From the NCBI GenBank assembly GCA_027019165.1, contig JALUXC010000025.1, positions 1-64,000 on the forward strand: a DNA stretch of 64,000 nucleotides, read 5' to 3'. Source of the stretch: Pseudophaeobacter sp. GTDB lineage: Bacteria > Pseudomonadota > Alphaproteobacteria > Rhodobacterales > Rhodobacteraceae. Under the pieces are notes generated by a model. It ran no database searches. It had not been told where the DNA came from and was given only the letters and a program-made list of their open reading frames with translations. The translations under genes were made by a program, and so were the position numbers. Of the stretch, positions 18,226 to 26,350 are shown piece by piece. Each line of letters opens with the position of its first letter. Within the stretch, counting starts at the first letter, position 1.

Positions 18226-19062
18226 TCAGCTCAGCCACCGTTTGCGGCGGCGATAGGATCGGACATCACGGAAGCTCTTGCGGCCTTCGTCGGACATGCC
18301 GAGGTAGAATTCCTTCACATCCGGGTTCTCACGCAGTTCGGCAGCGGGGCCGTCCATCACCACGCGGCCCGATTCCAGGATATAGCCATAGTGGGCAAAG
18401 CGCAGCGCCACGTTGGTGTTCTGTTCGGCCAGAAGGAAGGTCACGCCTTCATTCTCGTTGATCGATTTCACGATGCCAAAGATCTGCTCCACCAGCTGCG
18501 GCGCCAGACCCATGGAGGGTTCGTCCAGCAGGATGGTTTCAGGGCGGCTCATCAGAGCGCGGCCCATGGCCACCATCTGCTGTTCCCCGCCCGAGGTATA
18601 GCCCGCCTGCGATTTGCGGCGCTCCTTCAGGCGCGGGAAATAGCTGTAGACCATTTCCAGATCGCGTTGGATATCGCCCTTGCTGTCGCCGCGCGTGTAG
18701 GCGCCGGTCAAAAGGTTCTCTTCGACGGTGAGGTGCTCGAAACAATGGCGGCCTTCCATAACCTGGATCACACCTTTGCGCACCACATCAGCGGGATCAA
18801 GCGCGTGCATGTCCTGACCGCGATACTTGATTGACCCCTTGGTCACTTCGCCGCGTTCCGAGTGCAGCAGGTTGGACACCGCCTTGAGCGTTGTCGTCTT
18901 GCCCGCGCCATTGCCGCCCAGCAGCGCGGTGATGCCGCCTTTTGGAACCTTCAGGCTGACGCCTTTCAGCACGAGGATCACGTGGTTGTAGATCACCTCG
19001 ATATTGTTGACCTCAAGCAGGGTTTCCGCCTGCACATCGGTGGTGTTTGCTGCGTCGAGCAT
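18226..19062 (-). CDS. livF: Liv-type ABC transporter ATP-binding protein LivF
   Basis: A 278-residue ABC ATPase of the LivF branch. Walker A is GGNGAGKTT (about residue 50), the signature is SGGEQQMVAMGRAL and Walker B is TILLDEPSMGLAP. The ATG at 19062 follows GAGGA. It is slightly longer than E. coli LivF (about 237) owing to N-terminal and C-terminal extensions; the tail has the basic stretch RSYRRRKRW. It pairs with LivG on the LivHM permease. Substrate specificity is unknown, as Liv-type systems take amino acids, amides or organic acids. Confidence 0.92.
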   Translation of the reverse strand: MLDAANTTDVQAETLLEVNNIEVIYNHVILVLKGVSLKVPKGGITALLGGNGAGKTTTLKAVSNLLHSERGEVTKGSIKYRGQDMHALDPADVVRKGVIQVMEGRHCFEHLTVEENLLTGAYTRGDSKGDIQRDLEMVYSYFPRLKERRKSQAGYTSGGEQQMVAMGRALMSRPETILLDEPSMGLAPQLVEQIFGIVKSINENEGVTFLLAEQNTNVALRFAHYGYILESGRVVMDGPAAELRENPDVKEFYLGMSDEGRKSFRDVRSYRRRKRWLS

Positions 19063-19166
19063 CAAAGTTTGTCCTCATGCGGTCGCGGCCTGTTGCGGCC
19101 TGGCCCGGTTCCAGTCCTGCGCTGTATTCTCGCATGGACCGCCCGGATCGGTGTCTCTTTGGAGGT

Positions 19167-19226
19167 GGTGCGGCAGCAGGCCGCCGCACCAGATTTTGCG
19201 ATCCGGTCCCGCCCTGAGGCAGGACC
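19167..19226 (-). repeat. two stem-loops between the substrate-binding protein gene and livF
   Basis: Directly after the binding-protein stop (minus strand) are GGTCCTGCC pairing with GGCGGGACC around TCAG (19226-19205, one G-U pair) and GGTGCGGC pairing with GCCGCACC (19190-19167). No U-run follows, so they are more likely 3' mRNA-stabilising or attenuating structures that raise binding-protein expression over the downstream genes. Confidence 0.55.
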
Positions 19227-19237
19227 TAAGCAGACGA

Positions 19238-20521
19238 TCAGTTACAACGTCCGCCGATTTTGTTTTCTTCCGCGTAGGAGGCCGAGTCGGCTTCGATCAG
19301 CGGCTGGATCACCGAGGTGTCGGTCTTCTGGAAGTCCGAGATCAGGCTCCAGGTCTTGGTGTCCGCATCCCACTGGGTCATGCCAACGAGGCCGGGGCCA
19401 CCGTGGTTTTCACAGGAGACGTTGAAGGAGGGGCCGAAGTAGGGCATGCCGAGCGCGGACATGCGTGCTTCGGGCATTTCCAGAGCTTCCATGCCGTCGC
19501 GCATCATCGCTGGAGTGATATCCGCAACACCGTGGATTTCCTGAGCGGTCTTGGCGGCCTCGACAGCCAGCATCGCCGCATACATACCGCGGTTGTAAAG
19601 CACGTTGCCGATCTGATCGCCCGCACCTGCAGCCAGGCCTTTGTCCACAACATAGGTCTGGATGTCGTCAAAGACCGGGAAATCACGGCCAACGTTGTGG
19701 AAGGTCACGGCCTTGTAACCGTCAGCCTTGGCGCCTGCGGACAGAACGTCATGCTCGGCACCGGACCACCAGACGCCGATGAAGTTTTCCATCGGGAAGC
19801 GAACGTTTGCGGCTTCCTGGATGGCAACCTGGTTCATCACGCCCCAGCCCCACATCACGACATAGTCGGGACGGTCACGGCGGATCTGCAGCCACTGGGA
19901 CTTCTGCTCCTGACCGGGATGGTCAACGGGCAGGGTCGACAGCTCAAAGCCATGCTTCTTGGACAGCTCTTCCAGAGTGCGGATCGGTTCCTTGCCATAG
20001 GCAGAGTTGTGATACAGCAGAGCGATTTTCTTGCCTTTGATGTCACCGCCATTGCTGTCCAGCAGGTAGGTGATGATGCCAGAGGCGCCATCCCAGTAGT
20101 TTGCCGGGTAGTTGAAGACGTTGCCGAACACTTTACCGTTGGCTGCCGAGGTGCGGCCATAACCCATGGTGTGAAGCGGGATACCGTCAGCGGCGGTTTT
20201 TGGGATCAGCTGGTAGGTGATGCCGGTGGACAGCGGTTGATAGACCAGAGCGCCTTCGCCTTTGGTGGATTCATAGCATTCCACACCTTTTTCGGTGTTG
20301 TAGCCGGTCTCACACTCGATCACCCGCGCCTTGACGCCGCCGATGCCGCCGTCACGCTCGTTCACCAGGGTGAAATAGTCGGCATAGCCATCCGCGAAGG
20401 GGATGCCGCCTGCGGCGTAGGGGCCGGTGCGGTAGCTGAGCGACGGGAACACCAGGTCCGCCATGGCGGGGCCTGCGGCCATCAGCGCACCCAGCGCCAG
20501 AGTAGTCAGTTTCAGTTTCAT
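19238..20521 (-). CDS. Liv-type ABC transporter periplasmic substrate-binding protein
   Basis: A 427-residue type-1 periplasmic binding protein. The ATG at MKLKLTTLALGALMAAG is placed about 10 bases after GGGAGGA; an earlier MNPM start would be too close to that box. A signal peptide ending GPAMADL is followed by LVFPSLSYRTGPYAAGG and GYADYFTLVNERDGGIGG, the usual N-lobe entry of the family. Cys residues near positions 85-95 and the C-terminus could form disulfides. Its neighbours (two CoA-ligase-like proteins) suggest an organic-acid ligand rather than a branched-chain amino acid; that is inference. Confidence 0.9.
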   Translation of the reverse strand: MKLKLTTLALGALMAAGPAMADLVFPSLSYRTGPYAAGGIPFADGYADYFTLVNERDGGIGGVKARVIECETGYNTEKGVECYESTKGEGALVYQPLSTGITYQLIPKTAADGIPLHTMGYGRTSAANGKVFGNVFNYPANYWDGASGIITYLLDSNGGDIKGKKIALLYHNSAYGKEPIRTLEELSKKHGFELSTLPVDHPGQEQKSQWLQIRRDRPDYVVMWGWGVMNQVAIQEAANVRFPMENFIGVWWSGAEHDVLSAGAKADGYKAVTFHNVGRDFPVFDDIQTYVVDKGLAAGAGDQIGNVLYNRGMYAAMLAVEAAKTAQEIHGVADITPAMMRDGMEALEMPEARMSALGMPYFGPSFNVSCENHGGPGLVGMTQWDADTKTWSLISDFQKTDTSVIQPLIEADSASYAEENKIGGRCN

Positions 20522-20619
20522 CGGGTTCATTCCTCCCATTGGTCTCATCCGATTGGTTTGAAGCGGGGCGTGGAGTCTGGCTCTTCTTATTGTCCCCGCA
20601 ATGATCTGCCGTTTCCGCA

Positions 20620-21696
20620 TCAGTGCGGGAAGGGCCAGAGTCTCAGTTTCTCCTTGGCGACGCGCCACAGCTGGGCCAGCCCGTGCGGCTCCACGATCAG
20701 GAAAAAGACGATCAGCGCGCCAACGATCACCAGCTGGAAATGCGCCACGATATCCGTGGGCCAGCCCATCATGTCGACGCCGATCACCTTGAGCACCACC
20801 GGCAGCAGAACCAGGAAAGCGGCACCGGCAAAGGAGCCAAAGATCGAGCCCAGACCGCCGATGATCACCATGAACAGCACCAGGAACGATTTATTGATGC
20901 CAAAGGCCTCGCCGACCTCAACCGCGCCCAGGTAGACGGCAAAGAACAGCGCGCCGGAGATGCCGATAAAGAAGCCAGAGACCGCAAAGGCCGTGAGTTT
21001 CGCCTTGAGAGGGTTCACGCCAATGATCTCCGCCGCGATGTCCATGTCGCGGATCGCCATCCAGGTCCGGCCGGTGGTGCCGCGCGTCAGGTTGCGGGCC
21101 ACGATGGCACAGAGCGTCAGGAAGATCAGGCAGAAGAAATAGGTCGCCCAGGACGCCGCGTTCGGGCCGGTGATCACGATGCCAAAGACATCCCGTTCCG
21201 GTGCGTTGATCTGGCCCGAGGCCGAGTAGTTGTAGAACCACGGCACCCGATTGAACAGCCACACCAGGAAGAACTGCGCCGCCAGCGTTGCCACCGCAAG
21301 GTAAAAGCCCTTGATCCGCAGGGACGGCAGGCCGAAAGCCACACAGACCAGTGCGGTGATGCCACCCGCCAGAAGCACGTGAATGAACATGCTTACCTCG
21401 GGGAAGGCGGTCATCAACTTGTAGACCGCATAGGCGCCCACCGCCATGAAGCCGCCGGTGCCAAGGCTCACCTGCCCGCAATAGCCGACGAGGATGTTGA
21501 GGCCGATGGCGGCGATCGAGTAGATCAGGAACGGCAGAAGGATCGCATTCGCCCAATAGTCGTTGATGACAAAGGGGATGACCAGAAAGGCCACGGCCAG
21601 CACCGCATAGTAACGGTAGCGATCGAACTTGATCGGAAACGTCTGGCTGTCGTCCTGGTAAGAGACCTTAAAGTCCCCGGCTTCACGGTAGAACAT
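20620..21696 (-). CDS. livM: Liv-type ABC transporter permease LivM
   Basis: A 358-residue membrane permease with about nine hydrophobic helices and the LivM-family motif LVGYCGQVSLGTGGFMAVGAY (about residue 70) and LPSLRIKGFYLAVATLA (about 125). The cytoplasmic coupling region AIRDMDIAAEIIGVNPLKAK (about 225) contacts the ATPases. A 30-residue soluble N-terminus precedes the first helix. It lies 3 bp after the small membrane-protein gene and about 100 bp before the binding-protein gene. Confidence 0.93.
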   Translation of the reverse strand: MFYREAGDFKVSYQDDSQTFPIKFDRYRYYAVLAVAFLVIPFVINDYWANAILLPFLIYSIAAIGLNILVGYCGQVSLGTGGFMAVGAYAVYKLMTAFPEVSMFIHVLLAGGITALVCVAFGLPSLRIKGFYLAVATLAAQFFLVWLFNRVPWFYNYSASGQINAPERDVFGIVITGPNAASWATYFFCLIFLTLCAIVARNLTRGTTGRTWMAIRDMDIAAEIIGVNPLKAKLTAFAVSGFFIGISGALFFAVYLGAVEVGEAFGINKSFLVLFMVIIGGLGSIFGSFAGAAFLVLLPVVLKVIGVDMMGWPTDIVAHFQLVIVGALIVFFLIVEPHGLAQLWRVAKEKLRLWPFPH

Positions 21697-21699
21697 GCG

Positions 21700-21957
21700 T
21701 CAGATGCTCCCTTTTTCCTGCGCGCGGTTGCGGGCCGCTGCGTCCAGTTGATTTGTCTTCTTCGCGTATCCGCTGCTCTCGGCCATGCGGGCCAGTCGCA
21801 GATAGGCGAGGATCCCTGTAAAAAGACCGGCAGCAGCAAGAAGGGCGGAGATCACGACCTGCGTGTCGGAAAAATCTCCGGAGGTCAGCGCCAGGTAGCC
21901 AAAGGCCCAAAACCCGGACCAGGCGATCACATTGACGATGGCAATGAGCTTTCTCAT
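21700..21957 (-). CDS. small two-helix membrane protein inside the Liv operon, unknown function
   Basis: An 85-residue protein with two hydrophobic segments (about residues 5-25 and 34-54) followed by a charged tail ending AARNRAQEKGSI. It lies between livH and livM, 3 bp before livM, so it is surely co-transcribed and probably translationally coupled. I do not recognise a family. The position suggests a transporter accessory or assembly subunit, but this is inference. The ATG follows GGGGAGGAAAGA, a strong ribosome-binding site. Confidence 0.75.
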   Translation of the reverse strand: MRKLIAIVNVIAWSGFWAFGYLALTSGDFSDTQVVISALLAAAGLFTGILAYLRLARMAESSGYAKKTNQLDAAARNRAQEKGSI

Positions 21958-22052
21958 GCGTCTTTCCTCCCCGTCTTAGCTTCAGTTCAGTCTCCTGCGG
22001 TGCGGCCCCATCCCTCCCCGAACGGAGCTGCCCTTGATGTCATTGGGCTGCG

Positions 22053-23039
22053 TCAAACCCTTTCGATGATCTTCTCCCCGAACAGGCCTTGCGGGCGGAA
22101 CACCAGGAACAGAAGCGCCAGAACATAGGCGAACCAGTTCTCGGTGGCACCGCCGACCATCGGGCCGATTGCGAATTCAAAGAGCTTCTCGCCCACGCCG
22201 ATGATCAACCCGCCCACGATGGCGCCGGGGATCGAGGTAAAACCGCCCAGCATCAGAACCGGCAGGGCCTTCAGCGCGATCAGCGACAGCGAGAACTGCA
22301 CGCCCGATTTGGTGCCCCACATGATGCCCGCGACCAAAGCCACGAAGCCGGCAACCGACCAGACCAGAACCCAGATAAAGTTCAGCGAGATACCGACAGA
22401 CAGCGCCGCCTGATGGTCATCCGCCACCGCGCGCATGGCACGGCCCTGTTTGGTGTACTGAGCAAAAATCACAAGCCCCGTCACCAGAAGCGCCGCCACG
22501 ATGGTCGCCACGATATCAAGATTGTCGATGAAGAAGCCGTATCCGAAGATATTGTAGGTCTTCTCGTCGATCCACAGGTTGATGCCCTGCGGAATGCCCA
22601 CATCCAGCGTCTTGATCTCCGAGCCCCACATCAGGTCGGCAACACCTTCCAGGAAGTAGGCAAGGCCGATGGTTGCCATGAAGAGGATGATCGGCTCTTG
22701 GCCAACCAGGTGTTTCATCACCAGCACCTGCACCAGCCAGGCCAAAAGAACCATGACCGCCACGGTCAGAAGGATCGCGATGAAGGATGGGATCGTCCAC
22801 CCGAAGTGGGTGATATGACCGCCAAAGATCGCGTTGATCAGGTGTGCAAAGGGCACCTGACCGTTCATGATCCCCACCAGGGTCATCGCCGCAAACAGCG
22901 CCATGACGCCCTGGGCGTAGTTGAAGATGCCGGATGCCTTGTAGATCAGGACAAATCCGAGCGCGACAAGCGCATAGAGCACGCCGGCCATCAGACCGTT
23001 GAGCGTGACTTCCATCGCAAAAATCAGTTGTTCAGGCAT
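22053..23039 (-). CDS. livH: Liv-type ABC transporter permease LivH
   Basis: A 328-residue permease with about eight hydrophobic helices. Family motifs include NGLMAGVLYALVALGFVLIYKASG at the N-terminus (residues 14-37, key G and Y residues), RAMRAVADDHQAALSVGI (about 200) as the coupling helix and LGGFTSIPGAIVGGLIIGV (about 265). It pairs with LivM. It is slightly longer than E. coli LivH owing to an insert around residues 70-90 and 150-165. Confidence 0.93.
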   Translation of the reverse strand: MPEQLIFAMEVTLNGLMAGVLYALVALGFVLIYKASGIFNYAQGVMALFAAMTLVGIMNGQVPFAHLINAIFGGHITHFGWTIPSFIAILLTVAVMVLLAWLVQVLVMKHLVGQEPIILFMATIGLAYFLEGVADLMWGSEIKTLDVGIPQGINLWIDEKTYNIFGYGFFIDNLDIVATIVAALLVTGLVIFAQYTKQGRAMRAVADDHQAALSVGISLNFIWVLVWSVAGFVALVAGIMWGTKSGVQFSLSLIALKALPVLMLGGFTSIPGAIVGGLIIGVGEKLFEFAIGPMVGGATENWFAYVLALLFLVFRPQGLFGEKIIERV

Positions 23040-23068
23040 GTTTCGCCTCCCTCAAGCCGGTCTGATGG

Positions 23069-23887
23069 TCAGTCATGCGCAACGCCAAGGTAGGCGTCGA
23101 TCACATCCTGGTTGTTGCGGACTTCGTCCGGCGTGCCATCGCCGATCTTCTTGCCGTAATCCATCACGACCACCCGGTCGGACAGATCCATCACTACGCC
23201 CATATCGTGTTCGATCAAGGCGATGGTGGTGCCGAATTCGTCATTCACATCAAGGATAAAGCGGGACATGTCCTCTTTTTCCTCGACGTTCATCCCGGCC
23301 ATGGGTTCATCCAGCAGCAAGAGGCTCGGCTCGGCCGCAAGGGCGCGTGCCAGTTCCACCCGTTTCTTCAGACCGTAGGGCAGACGCGCCACCGGGGTCT
23401 TACGGATGTGCTGGATCTCCAGGAAGTCGATGACCTTTTCCACCACTTCGCGGTTCTCGGTCTCTTCCTGCTCGGCCTTGCCCTTCCACCATGCCTGTTG
23501 GAACAAACCGGTCTTCATGTAGTTGAGCCGCCCGGTCATCACGTTGTCCAGAACGCTCATCCCTTCGAACAGGGCGATGTTCTGGAAAGTGCGCGCGATG
23601 CCCTGACGCGCGACCTCATAGGGGCGCATCTGCGGGCGCGGTTTGCCCTGATAGAAGACTTGACCTTCCTGCGGGACATAAAAGCCCGAGATCACGTTCA
23701 GCATCGAGGACTTGCCCGCACCATTGGGGCCAATGATCGCGCGGATCTCGCCCTGGCGGATGTCAAACGAGATGTCCTTGATCGCCACCACACCACCAAA
23801 GCGCAGGGTGATGTTCTTCATTTCCATCACCACGCCGCCAATCTTGCGGCCGTCCTCGGTGACGTATCCTTCTTCCATGTCTTTCAC
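23069..23887 (-). CDS. livG: Liv-type ABC transporter ATP-binding protein LivG
   Basis: A 272-residue ABC ATPase. The GTG at 23887 is preferred since AGGGG lies 8 bases upstream; an ATG three codons later (MEEGYVTEDG) is the alternative. Walker A is GPNGAGKSS, the signature region is LPYGLKKRVELARALA and Walker B is LLLLDEPMAGMN. The C-terminal extension typical of LivG (IALIEHDMGVVMDLSDRVVV onward) is present. An insert near residues 125-145 carries charged residues. It is second in the operon, 46 bp after the acyl-CoA synthetase. Confidence 0.92.
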   Translation of the reverse strand: MKDMEEGYVTEDGRKIGGVVMEMKNITLRFGGVVAIKDISFDIRQGEIRAIIGPNGAGKSSMLNVISGFYVPQEGQVFYQGKPRPQMRPYEVARQGIARTFQNIALFEGMSVLDNVMTGRLNYMKTGLFQQAWWKGKAEQEETENREVVEKVIDFLEIQHIRKTPVARLPYGLKKRVELARALAAEPSLLLLDEPMAGMNVEEKEDMSRFILDVNDEFGTTIALIEHDMGVVMDLSDRVVVMDYGKKIGDGTPDEVRNNQDVIDAYLGVAHD

Positions 23888-23933
23888 GTGCCCAGCCCCT
23901 TTTTCTGGCTGCCTGTCTTTGTCGCGCGGGTCA

Positions 23934-25907
23934 TCATTCGGCTGCCACCTGCTGTGGGGCGACCTGAGCGACCTTGGCATCCATAATGGTCAGCGTGGCG
24001 CTGATGGCCCCCTTGCGACCGTCTTCGTAGGTCACCTCGGTGGTGGTCGAGATTTGCTCAGATCCGTCGTAGAGCGCGGTGATGATATCGGCGAATTTGT
24101 CCTCGACGATGCGGCGGCGCACCTTGCGTGTGCGGGTCATCTCGCCATCATCCGCATCAAGTTCCTTGTGCAGCACCACAAAGCGATGCACCTGGCAGCC
24201 CGACAGCATTTCGTCGGCGGCGACGGATTTGTTCACCTCTTCCACATGGTCACGGATGCTCTCCAGAACCTTTGGATGGCCCGCCAGTTCCTGATAGGAT
24301 GCATAGGCGATATTGTTGCGCTCGGCCCAGTTGCCCACGGCAGTCAGGTCGATGTTGATGAAGGCGACGCAGCGATCCTTGCCGTTTCCGAACAGCACCG
24401 CCTCTAGGATGTCGGGATAGAACTTGAGTTTGTTCTCGACATATTTAGGGGCAAACATCGCGCCGCTGGCCATTTTGCCAACGTCCTTGGCCCGGTCGAT
24501 GATGCGCAGATGGCCGCTGTCGGCCTCGATAAAGCCCGCATCGCCCGTGGCGACCCAGCCTTCGGGATCTTTGGTCGAAGCAGTGGATTCGGCGTTCTTG
24601 TAATATTCCACAAAGACACCGGGCGAGCGGTAATGGATCTCGCCATTGTCATCGATGCGGATCTCAACGTCCGGTGCGGGGACACCAACGGTATCGGCGC
24701 GCACTTCACCATCGGGCTGTACGGTGATGAAGACCGTCGCCTCGGTCTGACCGTAAAGCTGTTTGAGGTTGATCCCCAGCGAGCGGTAGAAATCAAAGAT
24801 CTCGGGGCCGATTGCCTCACCCGCGGTATAGCCGACGCGGATACGGCCATAGCCGAGGGTATCTTTCAGCGGACCATAGACCAAGATGTCGCCCAGCTTG
24901 TATTTCAGCCGATCCAGCAGGCCGACGGGCTTGCCATCCAGAATGTCACCGCCGACCTTCTTGGCATGGGTCAGGAAGTGATGGAACATCTTGCGCTTGA
25001 GGTTGCCTGCGTCCTCCATGCGGATCATGACGCTGGTCAGCTGGCCTTCAAAGACGCGCGGCGGCGCAAAGAAATAGGTCGGCCCGATCTCGCGCAAGTC
25101 TGTCATCATCGTGTCCTGGCTCTCGGGGCAGTTCACGCAGAAGCCGCACCAGTAGGCCTGACCGATGGAGAAAATGAAATCGCCCACCCAGGCCATCGGC
25201 AGGTAGGACAGGATGTCTTCGTTGCGGGTGAGGCCATCGAAATCGGCCGAGTTCTTGGCGCTTTCGATCACGTTGCGGTTCGACAGAACCACGCCCTTGG
25301 GTTTGCCGGTGGTGCCCGACGTATAAAGCATCACGCAGGTGCTGTCGTAGGTCAGCTTGCCCCGGCGTTCGTTCAGGTCGGTGATCCACTCGTCATAAGC
25401 GGCACGACCCTGTTCCTGCACGTGGCTGTACTGGTGCAACGTATGGTGGTCGTACTTTCTCATGCCGCGCGGATCGAGATAGATCACATGCTTCAATTCG
25501 TGCAGCTGTTCCTGCACATCGAGCACCTTGTCGACCTGCTCCTGATCTTCCGCGATCACATAGCGCGCGCCACAGTGATCAAGCACATAGGCCATCTCTT
25601 CGGCGGCAGAATCGTTGTAGACCGGAACCGGGATCGCGCCCACAGACTGCGCGGCCACCATGGACCAGTAGAGGTAAGGACGGTTGCGTCCGATGATGGC
25701 GATGAAGTCGCCTTCCTGAACCCCGAGGTTGATCAGGCCAAGAGCCAGCGCCTCGATCTCCTTGGCGGCTTGCGCCCAGGTCCAGGCCTGCCAGATGCCG
25801 AATTCCTTCTCCCGGTAGGCGGGCTGATCGGCAAACTCGGTGGCGTTACGTTCAAGCAGCGCCGGCAGGGACTGAAGTCCTGCGGCGCCCGACTGCGTCT
25901 GAGCCAA
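23934..25907 (-). CDS. long-chain-fatty-acid-CoA ligase-like AMP-binding enzyme (COG1022)
   Basis: A 657-residue adenylate-forming enzyme that should activate a carboxylic acid with ATP and CoA. The phosphate loop YTSGTTGKPKGVVLS (about residue 194), the A5-like motif YGQTEATVF, ATGDAGFIE and the acyl-CoA synthetase tail are present. The start is TTG at 25907, giving MAQTQSGAAGLQ, because GGAGGAG lies 7 bases upstream; the longer frame to 26201 runs through the palindromic repeat and is not coding. It heads the Liv operon, so the transported substrate is probably the acid it activates. Substrate not predictable from sequence. Confidence 0.9.
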   Translation of the reverse strand: MAQTQSGAAGLQSLPALLERNATEFADQPAYREKEFGIWQAWTWAQAAKEIEALALGLINLGVQEGDFIAIIGRNRPYLYWSMVAAQSVGAIPVPVYNDSAAEEMAYVLDHCGARYVIAEDQEQVDKVLDVQEQLHELKHVIYLDPRGMRKYDHHTLHQYSHVQEQGRAAYDEWITDLNERRGKLTYDSTCVMLYTSGTTGKPKGVVLSNRNVIESAKNSADFDGLTRNEDILSYLPMAWVGDFIFSIGQAYWCGFCVNCPESQDTMMTDLREIGPTYFFAPPRVFEGQLTSVMIRMEDAGNLKRKMFHHFLTHAKKVGGDILDGKPVGLLDRLKYKLGDILVYGPLKDTLGYGRIRVGYTAGEAIGPEIFDFYRSLGINLKQLYGQTEATVFITVQPDGEVRADTVGVPAPDVEIRIDDNGEIHYRSPGVFVEYYKNAESTASTKDPEGWVATGDAGFIEADSGHLRIIDRAKDVGKMASGAMFAPKYVENKLKFYPDILEAVLFGNGKDRCVAFINIDLTAVGNWAERNNIAYASYQELAGHPKVLESIRDHVEEVNKSVAADEMLSGCQVHRFVVLHKELDADDGEMTRTRKVRRRIVEDKFADIITALYDGSEQISTTTEVTYEDGRKGAISATLTIMDAKVAQVAPQQVAAE

Positions 25908-26350
25908 TTTTTTCTCCTCCCTTTCCGGCCTCCCCGGCCGGACGATCGCTGTGCCGCGATTCTGGTCCCGATTAGGACCTGCCCCAAGGTAGGGCGTCAA
26001 CTTTTTCCTGATGTTTTCCCAAATCTTACGAATTGTAACAGGATCCAAAGATCTCGGTTCCACTTGTTTCGCATCGGTTTTCCCCAGCCCTTTGCGCAAA
26101 CACCGCTGCAAGATGACGCAGCTCTCCCGCCCCCGCAGGTGTCTTGCGACCCCTTGGCGGCCTTGGGCCCGGCGCCGCGCACGGCGCGGCGCCGGGCCCA
26201 ACTGAGGAGGCGTTTTCGCAGAAAAAGCCGGATCAGGCGGGAGAGCTTGTTTTCGTGGACGATTGACACAAAAGCCAATGCGGACTTGAAAGCCTAGCGC
26301 GACCCCTTGCCATGCAGCGGCAGGGTGATAGCCAAAGGGCGGGAGAAACG
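25908..26350. other. divergent intergenic region between the acyl-CoA ligase and sensor kinase genes
   Basis: This 443-bp gap must hold the promoters of the Liv operon (minus) and the kinase operon (plus). The middle is occupied by one copy of the palindromic repeat. I do not see a convincing -35/-10 pair on either strand. Confidence 0.5.
26163..26244 (-). repeat. GC-rich palindromic repeat, copy 1
   Basis: Read on the minus strand, TCTCCCGCC (from 26244) is followed 42 nt start-to-start by GTTGGGCCCGGCGCCGC (from 26202), which opens a perfect 18-bp hairpin with a 3-base loop (arms 26163-26180 and 26184-26201). The same two boxes at 40-42 nt spacing recur at 28984 and 29212. Confidence 0.85.

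Noticed and set aside
25908-26201. N-terminal extension of the acyl-CoA ligase (98 extra residues)
   Set aside because: It would translate the hairpin repeat, and a strong GGAGGAG box sits before the internal TTG that gives the normal family N-terminus.
24510-26297. 595-residue open frame opposite the acyl-CoA ligase gene
   Set aside because: Shadow frame that also runs through the palindromic repeat; no protein features.
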